DNA from: Caenorhabditis remanei
Taxonomy: Eukaryota > Nematoda > Chromadorea > Rhabditida > Rhabditidae
DNA length: 64,000 nt
Direction of reading: 5' to 3'
Assembly (NCBI RefSeq): GCF_010183535.1
Contig: NC_071331.1
Coordinates: forward strand, 2,728,001-2,792,000
A program made the translations under genes and the position numbers. This document shows, piece by piece, positions 23,286-34,639 of this stretch (positions within the stretch are counted from its first letter, which is position 1; each line of letters starts with the position of its first letter). The notes beneath the pieces are model-generated. The model ran no database searches, was not told where the DNA came from, and saw nothing but the letters and a program-made list of their open reading frames with translations.

Positions 23286-25079
23286 TTTAGTAATTGTTGT
23301 CATCAAACGCTTTTATTGACATCGCAATTTAACATCGTGATGTTGTTGAAGAAAAAACGCCAAAATTAACACAGAGCTGTCAGTTTTCTTACTGTTTCAT
23401 CAATTTTTCATAAATCTGACACAAAAGTGAAAAGTTTGCATTATATATCGGTTCATGTTTGGTTTTTAGCTTTCGAAAGATGTATGACACATTACAAAAC
23501 ATACATACCATTTTACTTTTGCTACTTTCGATTGAATTCTTTTGTGTATGAGATAAATTTGAGAAACATTTAAAAATTAAAAAAGAAAACAGGAAAGCTA
23601 GGAAGAGTATGTTTGTATTCACTACCTGAATATGAAGTGAAGCCATTTTTTAATTGAGTAATCGTGAAAACGTTACATTCTTGTTTTAACTCACGACTTT
23701 GATACAGTAAAATTTATGTTCCTGTAGAAACGCTTTTTTCGTTTTTCTCTTGAATTCTGAATTCACGGGGTTTTAGAATTTTTTATTTAATCATGGTCCT
23801 TCCATAGTAGAAAAACTTGTCAACAGCAACAGTTTAGTTTTGACGGTTTTGGTTACATAAATGAACTGATTTTTTTTCGAATGTGGTGTGGCTGTTTCAA
23901 CTATTGTTTTCCTAAAGTAACTATAACAGTTTTTTATATTAAATAATCTGCATTGTTTTTTTTTGAAAAATTCCATCAAAAAACGTGTCCATAATGAATG
24001 TAAAAACGGTTTGCTGACATTAAAATTGATAGGGAGGACACGTTATGAAACAGCACACACTCACTTTTCGAAAGTATTGTCTTCTGAAAAAGTTACTGTT
24101 ACAGTAGTTTCACAATCTCTAACCTAAATAAAATGTTGCTCAATTCTGATCGTTTTCAAAATTGCTATCTAGAATCTAGATTCGTGTTCTACCCATTTTG
24201 TTGGATTCAAGTTAAACATTTTGGTTGCAGTACTGATAAGTACTTGAAACGGATCTATTCGAGCCCCTCACGAGTTCTCCTAGTTTTTTTCTAACTATTT
24301 TACTTTTTTAAATTTTGACGAAAATTGATAGTCTAGAGGTCTTTCAACTGTCGTTTGTTTTTGAGAATACAAAAAAACTTGTTGTCAGAATTAATATAAG
24401 TGTTTTGTAAAGAATGACATCCTTTGCTTAGCAGAAAGTTTAATGAGAAAAAATAGCATATTAAAATCGAGTTAGCACAATTTTGAGCATTTTGAAAATT
24501 GGAGAATCACAATTTGTGCCACTACGACACGTGTTAAACATTTTTTGATTTTTCTTGAAAAGTAGATAATGGATTAGATAAAATAACAATCTTACATACA
24601 CACTATTGCTTATCTGGTATGTGTGAAACAGAGACTTACGGAAAAAGAAAACGTTTTTATAATTAGGGACCGCAATGAACGTGGGCGGAGTTATTCATTT
24701 TCTACTCTGGGGAGATTATCGGATAGTTTGACGGTTTGCCCTGAGAGCCCAGTACGATAAAACAGAATGAAAACTTCTTACCTTTATGTAATCAAGTACG
24801 TACAATTCAATGAACACATTTTCGTTTCACCCAGATGTTTAGTTTTCCCTGAAAACTGAAAAAAAAGTTTTTCTTTTTTCAGAAAAATGTCACGTTTAAT
24901 TTGTTCTAGGTCGAACAAGCATCATTTTTTGACAGTTTCTAATAGTTCTGGACATACTCTAATAGGTTTTGAAAGATAATTCGATTTTCGTGCTGTCGAA
25001 TTTTTTTGGGAGCCATCTGAACTGCGAGGCATCACATCAAAAAACTTTGGCTATATGACTATCAATCAGTTTCTGATAA
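23286..25079. other. AT-rich intergenic DNA with repeat fragments
   Basis: No gene is supported. A fragment of family R1 lies at 24530-24660, and 24460-24545 resembles 31390-31465. Confidence 0.35.
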
Positions 25080-26760
25080 TAATCGCGGGAATATGAATCA
25101 ATATGAAGATCGTGAAATCCGAACAACAATGCTGAATCAATAATAATAAATTAGAAAAACAGTAAAGGAACCTCACTTTTCCACAGTACTAGGATCTGTT
25201 GAAAACTGAAAAATAAGTTTCTGTAGAAAGTTACTGTTCTAACAAGTCGACAAATACTTCAAAATGTTTTAGAATGCAGTCTGGTTAATCAAGATTTGCT
25301 ACCATGCTTTCAGTAGTTCAAGGGCAATCCGTTGGAAAATTGACATCATTTGACCAAAGAATGAACATTAGTTACAATTTTTTTTGTGTTTCGTTTGATA
25401 TGACTAAAACAGTACGGCAAGTTTTTCTCTCAAAAGTGAAAAAAAACAAAAATGTGGTTAGTTATTTTTAAAAATTTTGATCAACAGTGTTGTTACAAAA
25501 CTAATCTACATAAATATACCGATACCGTCATTAGGGTTTGATGAAACAGAACATGGTTTTTCTTCCTGTCAACAACCTGTTCTAGGAAGATTAAGGAGAG
25601 AGGGTATTATGAAGGGCTGACTGCGAGCTCAAAGTTCGGCCCCAGGACGAAGTATGGGGTTTGCTGCGGAATTTCGATTTGCGCCGGCTCTACAGTACTT
25701 TTGAAACATTTTATAGAAAAACGTACGGTAATACCAGCCGTGTTCTGTCTCTGTAACTCTACAAGCAATTTCTGAGCCAGGAAGAATAGTCATACTCTCG
25801 TTACCGGGGTTGAGTATCTTTTCTGAACAAACTGAAACCATTATTTTTTGTGTAGTTTAACAAAAACGAACAAACTTTTGTTTTCTTAAAGTTGACAACA
25901 GTTTCATCGGAATGTGAAAGCAGTAACAACCTCATGGTTCATTCGTTTTCACCTGTGTCATTAATTCTAGCAGTCAATTAATAGAATGGTATTGACAGAG
26001 TACTTTTCAGGGCTATAGTTTTTATAGCTCATCAATCAAAGTAATAAAAAAACCTCATCCGGAAATAATAATAAGTCCTTTTTAGTTTTACACTTTTCTC
26101 AACAGAAAGACAAAAATTAGTAAAAAATTTCAAATCAAGCAGCTCTCTCTAAAACAATGTATACGACAACTACTCTATCACTGCTCATGGTGTTATTTCA
26201 CATTTGGGAAACAGAAAAAGTAATTAAATTTCTAACTTTCACATTTTCTTTCCGTTTCTATGTGGTGTTTTTTCAGATAAGAAATAGAGAATTGCGGTTT
26301 TACTGCATTTTTCTCAGTTTTGCATTATATATTCGTTCTTCTGTTAGGGTTTGAGCTTTCGAAACACGTGACACCTTACAAAAAATACATTCCTTGATGC
26401 CACTCAAATATTACTTTTGATTGGATTCTTCAAGCTTAAGATATTTTTGAAAAACAAAAAAAATTATATAAAAAATACATACTAACTATTTGTGTTCTCA
26501 AGATACAAGACATGATTGGCGCATACAATAATAGAATAAAAAATTAAAAAGTTAGGAAGAGTATGTTTGTAGCCTACAATAAATCTTCTTACTGTTTCAA
26601 AAACGATTTTTATCACATACCTATTTCTCATTGACTAGTGCAACGTTATCTAGAAATTTCTGAACGACATTTGTTTGTGGTGGAATCTTCATTTAAAAAG
26701 CATTAGTAATATGAAAATTAAACAATTTTTCTGACTATGAGAACCGCGTGTTCATTATTT
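25080..26760. repeat. dispersed block paralogous to 15120-17420
   Basis: Long stretches match 15120-17420 (and the first copy at 9340-10497) in the same order, with substitutions and small indels. This copy lacks the MITE found at 16688-17040. No intact coding frame is conserved between the copies. Confidence 0.75.
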
Positions 26761-27069
26761 AAATGCAGACTCAGTAGAAATTTTGCACTGAGTCTGCATT
26801 TTGTCGTGAAAAAAATACCGGAACTTTTTTTTGTTTTGATAATACTTCATTTGGAGTTGTTTTCAAAAAGAAGAAACTATTCGCGAAGTCATTGAAAATT
26901 TGTTTCTTTACTTTCTTTTAGAAACTGCTCATTTTTCATTATTTACATCTCCCAGATAAGACAACCGTTGATCTAACCATTTACAAACAAAATTGTGAAA
27001 ATTTCAATTTTCATCTGTTGTAGCTGTAACAGAAATACTTATTGTTTGAGAAAATTGTTGGTAAATATG

Positions 27070-27725
27070 AGTAACCAGTCGGTTCACGTCGCCTAACGGC
27101 GACTAAACCTCCTTTTCTACGCCACATTTCCGGTTGTTACAGCGCCTGCGGCGCTTTCCAAAGGGTTTAGACTATAGAGGTTTCAGAATTCTTCTCTACT
27201 TCTGGATCGTATAACTTATTCACTTGTTGGTAGTTTTTGTTAGCTAAGCAGCCCGTTCCGGTAGAGAACAATTAAAAAATCTGTTTTCCTGATAATATTT
27301 GGACAAATTTTCTCAATGAAAGTTTTCCAGTGGAAAATGAAATACAGTATGAGCGGTTTCTTCACTTCTAGAATTTGTTTCTTTTTTGAAGGTAACCGAG
27401 CTACGACAAAGTTCCTTATTCACAAATCACCATCACTTCTTGACCATTTTGCTTGAATTTGTTCTACTATTTTTTTCTCTGTTTGAACATATTTTTCTGA
27501 AGCTTAGGAATGTGGAGACTTTCCTATTCATATATTCAAAAAATGCGCTTAAAATATCTTTTTGAGTTTTTGACTGATCGGCGGCGATATCGCCTCCCTC
27601 CCCAAAACTTTTCAAGATGTTTTCCATATACACGGAAATCTTCTTCATAATCTGGTTTGATCCAAAATGTTCTGATTTCTGAATTTTAACTATTCGGCGG
27701 CGATGCCGCCTCTCTTCTCTGGAAT
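27070..27725 (+). repeat. palindromic-hairpin repeat family H, copy 2
   Basis: It starts ACCAGTCGGTTCACGTCGCC and carries the GTCGCC/GGCGAC, AGCGCC/GGCGCT and GGCGGC/GCCGCC palindromes in the same order as the other copies. The first GGCGGC palindrome here is altered (GGCGGCGATATCGCC). Confidence 0.6.
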
Positions 27726-27752
27726 ACTTCAAAACTATTTTGCATACTTCTA

Positions 27753-28898
27753 CAGTAGCGAGCATAGGTGAGGGCAGATTCATACTTTCATGTGTATCTC
27801 TGCTGAATCGTGTCCGTTTTGCATAATCTTTTTTTTGAAAGAAAGCTAAAATACTCAGCAATACGAATATATGTTTTTTTAAAAAAGTGAACATTTTAAA
27901 TTTTATCGATAATCGATTTTTCCTGACCATGATTTGAAAATTCAAAAAAAACTTTTTATTTTTCTCTTGGAGTTATTGAGTTTTTGATGTCAAAATGATG
28001 GAAAATGTACAAATAAACAAAAAATTATGTTGAATTAATTTTTTAGTTCCTGAGCATCGTGCTAGAGCTCCAGAAGTCAAAAGTGACGTCCTCGGGAAAA
28101 CCATCATAACTCATCAAAAAATGCTCCAAATTTTTTGAAACATGCACCAAAAGACGTGTTTTGAGTTTTTCTACAAACCAACATCAAAAAATCAAAATTT
28201 TAGTAAAAATAATTTTTCTAATTTTTTTCACTCAAAATTTTTTCATTCCAATTTTTTCCTGGATTTTCGATATTTTCTGGCTATAAAACGAACAAAAAAC
28301 ACAAACATGTGTTTTATTATTTGTGATAAAGCACTTTGCATGCAGTATTTGAAATGTATGTTCGTTTTATAGCCAGAAAACATCGGAAATCCAGGAAAAA
28401 ATTGGAATGAAACATTTTTGAGTGAAAAAAATTTGAAAAATTATTTTTACTAAAATTTTGATTTTTTGATGTTGGTTTGTAGAAAAACTCAAAACACGTC
28501 TTTTGGTACATGTTTTGGCTAATTTGAATAATTTTTGATGAGTTATGATGGTTTTCCCGAGGACGCCACTTTTGACTTCTGGAGCTCTAGCACGATGCTC
28601 AGGAACTAAAAAATTAATTCAACATAATTTTTTGTTTATTTGTACATTTTCCATCATTTTGACATCAAAAACTCAATAACTCCAAGAGAAAAATAAAAAG
28701 TTTTTTTTCGAATTTTCAAATCATGGTCAGGAAAAATCGATTATCGATAAAATTTAAAATGTTCACTTTTTCAAAAAACATATATTCGTATTGCTGAATA
28801 TTTTAGCTTTTTTTAAAAAAAAGATTATGCAAAACGGACACGATTCAGCAGAGATACACATGAAAGTATGAATCTGCCCTCACCTATGCTCGCTACTG
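27753..28898. mobile_element. large TA-flanked foldback element, about 560-bp arms
   Basis: The ends CAGTAGCGAGCATAGGTGAG and its inverse are flanked by TA on both sides (27751-27752 and 28899-28900). The two halves are inverted copies over nearly the full 1146 bp around a short centre near 28325. TA duplication and long arms fit a Tc1/mariner-type nonautonomous foldback element. Open frames inside are arm read-through. Transcribed, it would form a very long hairpin. Confidence 0.85.
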
Positions 28899-29134
28899 TA
28901 CATAAGTTAAAAAGTTGAAGTACCCTTTTATTCAGTCTATTTTGATTCCAACCCTCATTTATACCTGAAAGTGCACCACAAAAGTTGGCAAAATTCTTAA
29001 AGATCTTCAATGAAATGCACTTTATGTACAGGGTGTGGTATAAATAGTGATATACGCAAAAAACGTTACAACTTTTTTCAAAAACTTCAAAACATATTTT
29101 CCTTTTGACAAAAAATGTAATCTTTTTGAGTTTT

Positions 29135-29165
29135 TGACTGATCGGCGGCGATGCCGCCTCCCTTC
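29135..29165 (+). repeat. fragment of hairpin family H
   Basis: Only the GACTGATCGGCGGCGATGCC palindromic end of the family is present here. Confidence 0.45.
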
Positions 29166-29279
29166 CCCAAGAAGATGCCGACGGAAGTATTATGGATAAG
29201 TCAGTTTCTGACTCGGCGTTTGCAGGATCGTAATTTTTGAACACTTTGAAAGTTGGAACTCAATCACTCATTATGTCAG

Positions 29280-29815
29280 AATTGTAGCGGTGTCAACAGT
29301 GGAAAAAAACTGGTACAGATACCCACGCAACCCTTTTTATCTATGAAATCTCGACTGTAACGACGTTATTTACAACTTTCATATACTGGATGTCTATGTT
29401 CCTATCAAAACAAAAAACCAAAAACATTTCCGACCTAGCGGGAACGAACTCACCACCCCGTGCGTAAGAGTCATCTGCGTAGACCGCTACACCAAATACG
29501 CGCGGCCGGGGCGCCATCGAGAATGCAGTCAAGAAATATCGAGTCAGTAGTGTGATTGATATTTTGAGCTTTCTACCACCCTGTCGGGACACACCTTTTC
29601 TCAACGCTTTTTACCGTTGAAATCGTCATCGTCTCCAGAAGACGTCAAAACAGACATTTTTGAAAAAAGAAAAGTTCGGGCATCAACTAAGACACATTTC
29701 CAATACATCTATCCAGGTTTCATAAAAATCGGCCCACTACGGAGGGAGTTATGGCTGGCGACAAACAAATACACAGACGGAATCTGTTGAATATTATTAG
29801 TAAAGATAAAGATTT
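29280..29815 (-). repeat. tRNA-bearing SINE-like repeat, copy 2
   Basis: Similar throughout to 22680-23285. The tRNA-like module runs at about 29497-29440 on the minus strand, with the B-box-like GAGTTCGTTCCCG well kept. Confidence 0.65.
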
Positions 29816-31479
29816 GTTAAGTTAATTTAAATTTTTTCAAGTTTTATTTAGTTTTCGTTTCGAATTTCGTGAAAGCTAAAACAGGTAAGATTGAATTCAG
29901 TTTACCGACAGGCGCCTTTTTCCTGTTATTTTTACAAGTTGTCTCACTTTTTGCAAACTTTTTTTTCTTTGACATTTCTGTAAACACACGTCATTGCTAA
30001 CTCTGCTCTCTTCAGAACTTGGTCGTACTTTGAAACTGCGAAAAAGTTGGAAAATTGGTCAGAGATGCAAAAGATTTCATTGATCTTGTAAATGTTTGTG
30101 TATATGATCTACCTCAACTTTTTCCACGAATCGGATTTTTATTCAGAAATTTTGCTTTGGCAGATTGATTGAATCTATGTTGCGCTACAAATACAAACAA
30201 TCCAAATCTTCTACAAAAAAGTAGAGCAGGATAGCAGAATTTTTTCCTTATTCTTTTTTGATTTTTTTCTGAATAGACATTTCTATTAAGTTGAATACTT
30301 GTGTACAAGAACAATCCTGTGAAACGAATTCCAGAAATTTATTTCACAAATCTTTCAACTGCGTTTATAACATCTTAGAAGTAGTAGAATTAAGTAGTAG
30401 AACCAAATTAAGAAATCGACAAAACTGTAATGTTTGGTTAAACTTTAGTGTAATAAATATTCGTGTTTCAACTTGGCGTGTTGAGTGAGCTATCTGAAAA
30501 GAAAATCATTATGAGTACAGCCGCAGCTGTAGAACTAGCACAGGAATTATGCGCTCGATTATTTGTGTAGATCCTACAATTTGTACATTTTGGCGGAATT
30601 TATGTCTCTACAAAATTCTCTAGAAATTTTCAATGTTAATAAGACTGTCAAATAAAATGTATTCGTTTTGAATTGTTTTTTCTATGCCATTAAGAGGAAA
30701 AATTAGTTTGTTTTAGCAAGTCATCAAAAACGAGATAGATATGAAAGTGGAATATTTTGGTCGTGCTGTTTCCTATCAATTCAAAAATGAAAACACGTGT
30801 CTCAATATTGATTGTTTTTGATTTAAATAAATAAAAGAATTTTGAAACTGGACAGTTGAATAATACAAATGGTAATCGATTTAGATAAGATTCAAACAGT
30901 ACCCAATCAACTATGGCTTTTCTATAGGAATACATATAAATGTGTCCATGAAACTGGAAAGCAAAAGTTTATGGTTACGCATCTTTTTTATTGTCTCACT
31001 TGTCAATTGAGCAATTATATTCCTCCAAAACTAGTTATAAAAAGTTTTTTAATGAAAAACATTTTTTCTGAGTGTTTTTTATATATGATTAAAGTCTTTC
31101 CAATAATTGTTGCCAGCAACATAATAATATAGAGGTCGTGATTTAAACTGTTTTTCCTAGTTATTAACTTTCAGGCTTCACCACATTCTGTAATTGACAT
31201 GTCCATTGATCTGACAATAAGGTTGGAAACAAAAAAGCTCGATTTATGTTTCAATGAGGGCTGAAGAGAGAGTATCATCATCAATTCTTATTATGGCGGA
31301 AGTAGCAGTTGATGTCTCTTGTTTAACAGAATTTCAAGAAGCTTTAAGAAAATCTCAAACGATAGATATAAAAAAATAGCAAACCAGAATTGAGCTATCA
31401 CATTTTAGAGCATTAGAAAATTTGAAATTTGTGCCACAGCGACATGTGTTATTAATTTTTGATTAATTCTTAAAACGTA
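29816..31479. other. AT-rich intergenic DNA
   Basis: No gene is supported; scattered short frames without splice context or domains. Confidence 0.35.
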
Positions 31480-31850
31480 TCTTTACTAATAATATTCAAC
31501 AGATTCCGCCTGTCTGTTTGTATGTTGCCAGCCATAACTCCCTCCATAGTTGGCCGATTTTTTTGAGACCTGTATAGATTGGAAATTTGACTTAGTTGAT
31601 GCCCGAACTTTTCTTTTTTCAAAAATATCAAATTTGACGTCTTCTGAAGACGATGAGGTTTTTAGTGCTAAATTTCGTTGATGAGGGTGTGTCCCGACAG
31701 GGTGGTAGAAAGCTCAAAATATCAACCTAACACTACTGACTCGATGTTTCTTGGCTGCACTCTCGATAGGCGCTAGCCGCGCGTGTGTGGTGTGGTGGTC
31801 TACACAGATGACTCTTACGCATGGAGTGGCGAGTTCGTTCCCGTCAAATT
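31480..31850 (+). repeat. tRNA-bearing SINE-like repeat, copy 3
   Basis: Plus-strand copy of the same family, opening with CTAATAATATTCAACAGATT. The tRNA-like part is at about 31786-31842, with GACTCTTACGC in the middle and GAGTTCGTTCCCG as B box. The downstream sequence differs from the other two copies. Confidence 0.6.
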
Positions 31851-32144
31851 GGAAAAAAAAAATTTTCTTTTTTGTCATGGGAAAATAATTTATTGAGGAG
31901 CTTTTGGATTTAAATGGAGGGAAAAGCATTGACTATGATTAAAAAAATTTGTCAATAAGTCTGCTCCGCATCTTGCATTTGAGAGAAAATTGAATGAAAA
32001 TTCGGTCAAGAGCCCGAAAACTCCCGTTGGCTACGGGTCAAAAGACTACCGTAATCTTAAAATTAATATTTCATCATGAACGCGCCAGACCGATAGCATT
32101 CGGTATTTTTGGATTCGAAAGTTCGATTTGGGATTTGAATACCG

Positions 32145-32510
32145 CTCATCAGAGCTGTAACATTTTCGAAAAAGGAAGTCGGATGAAGGAAGAAGGAGTT
32201 AACCATTTCAAAAGGGGAGCCGGAAGAAGGAAGAGGGAAGAAAACTTTTGAAAAAGGAAGACGGAAGAAGGAAGTCAGTAGAAAATTCCAAAATGTTTGT
32301 AAACTTTTTTGAAAGCCGGAAGTGGCAAAAAATTTTCAACGGAAGACTGAAGCGGGAAGTAAATTTTCTAAAAAGGTAAGTCGGAAGAATGAGGAAGAAA
32401 GTGAAATTTTCAAAAGGGAAGTCGGAAGAGAGAAGAAGGAAGTGAAAAAAAGACCGGAAGAAGAAAGAAGGTAGTCGGAGAAAGGAATTCCGCACAGCTC
32501 TGCCGCTCAC
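32145..32510. repeat. purine-rich minisatellite-like element
   Basis: Irregular repeats built on GGAAGTCGGAAGAAGG alternate with AAAATTTTC-type linkers. Short inverted ends (CAGAGCTG near 32150 and CAGAGCTG inverse near 32497) suggest it may be a mobile element with internal repeats. Strand asymmetry is marked (G and A on plus). Confidence 0.45.
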
Positions 32511-32694
32511 ATACATAATGGGAATTAAAGGAACCGGGAGACCTTATAGCGAGGTCTCGAATGAATGGAATACCACTACTCAAGAAGCTGATATGTGAAT
32601 AAGGACCCGTTGTAGCTCGGTTGCCTACAAAAAATATGAATTCTTGGATGGGAATTTGTTAAAAAACCGTCATAATCTGCCATATTCCGAGAAG

Positions 32695-33072
32695 GAAGGA
32701 GGCGTTGCCGCCGATCAGTCAGAAAATAAAAAATATATCGACATGATCACTCGCCTTTTGAGAAGGAAAGAGAGAAGAGTTATCAAGTTCACGATCTTCT
32801 GTGAGATTGTTTTGAAATGAGGAAAACATAGGAAGAAAGTTCAAATTGGTAAATTCAAAAACAGCTCATTCTAAATTCCATATTCTATTAGGATAGAAAA
32901 AGTCATTGAGAAAGTTTGTGGAATTTGAGTCTGAAAAGGAGAGATTTTACAATTGTGCTTTATCGGAACGAACTGCTCGGCTAAGAAGCGCCGCAGGCGC
33001 TGTAAAACTGAAAAGGGTGGTGTAGGGAAGGAGGTTTAGTCGCCGTTAGGCGACGTAAACCGACTGGTATGA
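32695..33072 (-). repeat. palindromic-hairpin repeat family H, copy 3
   Basis: Reverse-orientation copy: the ACCAGTCGGTTTACGTCGCC end is at about 33070 and the GGCGGC palindromic end at about 32700. The GTCGCC and AGCGCC palindromes are intact. Confidence 0.6.
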
Positions 33073-33129
33073 TATAATAAGTACCATGAAATTCAGAACT
33101 TAAAAATTGGTATTAGATCCAATAACATT

Positions 33130-33870
33130 CTTACATAACATCATTGGTCATCAGGTATGTGTGAAATAGAGACCTACGGAAAAAGAAAATTCTGAATTTT
33201 AAATTAAAAAAACTATAGCCGAAGTTTTGTATACATTGTATGCAGAGTTAAACTTTTTGAAAATCGTTTTTCAATGCAAAAATAAGAAGAACCACGTTTC
33301 AATGGAGTCTCTGCCTGGGAAAAAATGTCTAGAAAGGATTTAACGGAAAAACAGAATTTTGTGTATTGAAAATTTCGATTTGAAACGGAATTGTGAATGT
33401 CAATCAAATTTTAGGATCTCTAAAGTGTGTAAATTGTAGTATTAAAAGTTATTGGAATCTGGTTAGTCGAGACCTTTAAAATAATTGCCACACTATCATG
33501 GCCCAAAATTCAAACACTAGAAGACATTATTAAAGTCGCTTTGAAAGTGATTAGTAATAAAAACTTACGAAGGGTTATTAGTATGTCTTGTTTCCAACGG
33601 TGGGCACGTTTCTATGATCTAAATTATCAATATTCGCTGTATTTGTTGAGCTAGGAAGGAATAAATAAGATGAAGCAATGAAGCTACACAAAATGTAATT
33701 AAAAAATCTCCATGAAACGGTTGTTGGAAGAAGAAAAAAAACGACAGTCATGAATTACATCCAACTAACTAGTAAAAAAAATAAGAGATTTCCATTTATC
33801 ATACTAAAACTTCAGAGATCCGACACGTGTTTACTGATTGATGAAACAGTGAGTTCCCATCCAAAAAAAT
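33130..33870. repeat. dispersed repeat family R1, copy 3
   Basis: Similar to 19090-19750 and 20100-20860 in the same orientation. Confidence 0.6.
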
Positions 33871-34347
33871 CAGCACAGGAGTTTTACCACCGTCCACAGC
33901 GATATTCCATTTTTCTAAAAAAAACTCCAAACTTCAGCTCTTCATCATCATCAGTTAGTCTAATTCCGTGGTCCAGTGTACATAATTTTAGATCAAATGA
34001 CACAATACGGACTTGGAAAATACGGATCAACAGTTGGAATAGAAGGAATTAGCACAGAAGTTGTTTGTATTATTAACATGCACATCAAAGCTGTGCGGAA
34101 GTCCTTCCTTCCATTCCGACTTTCGACTCCCGAGTTCCTTTTTCGAAAATTTCACTTTCATACAGTCCTGATTCACATAATCATTATATATTCCTGGTTT
34201 ACTTCAAATAAAATAGTTTTCTATGTAGCTTCTATGAGAAGAAAACAGAATAGGATAATTCAGACAAATATTGATTGGTAGATCATCAAATTGTCCGTTC
34301 TTTTATGGAACTTTTGAAGAAGTGAAAGAATTTGTACACCGATTATT

Positions 34348-34488
34348 TTAAAGAGAGATCAAGACCTTATCTTGAAGACCGACGAGAGCCTCAAGTTCTT
34401 GCTCACTGTATGGAGCAGAATGAACTGGAGTGATGAAGGCAACGGCCAAAACGGCGAGAATAAGAAGATGGAAGAAGTTGAATTGCAT
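34348..34488 (-). CDS. small secreted peptide precursor (46 aa)
   Basis: A single exon encodes an N-terminal hydrophobic signal peptide (residues 1-24, ending VHS before APYSEQ), then about 22 residues with no cysteine. A minus-strand TATAAAAG lies at 34552-34545, about 57 bp upstream of the ATG, and is a plausible core promoter. It lies 152 bp downstream of the PAN_3/lectin gene on the same strand; the TATA box suggests independent transcription. It could be an antimicrobial or neuropeptide-like product; the family is not recognised, and no dibasic processing site is visible. Confidence 0.6.
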   Translation of the reverse strand: MQFNFFHLLILAVLAVAFITPVHSAPYSEQELEALVGLQDKVLISL

Positions 34489-34544
34489 TGTTGACAATAG
34501 AAAAGAACCAAATGAATGGATACCTTTAAGACAGCCGGGGGGGG

Positions 34545-34552
34545 CTTTTATA
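34545..34552 (-). promoter_or_regulatory. TATA box of the small secreted peptide gene
   Basis: TATAAAAG on the minus strand, followed by a C-run; spacing gives an expected start about 30 bp downstream and a 5' leader of roughly 25-30 nt. Confidence 0.5.
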
Positions 34553-34639
34553 CTAAACTTCAGTTCCTTCAAGAAGTTCCCAGAAATAAAAAATATACGA
34601 AAAGAAAATCTCACAGGTTATTTTAGAATAATTTTAAAA

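Noticed and set aside
27433..27945. 170-aa minus-strand ORF
   Set aside because: It runs across the border between the hairpin repeat and the foldback element, so it is a composite of two repeats.
28142..28511. Mirror ORFs MHQKTCFEFF / MYQKTCFEFF
   Set aside because: Same sequence read from the two arms of the foldback element.
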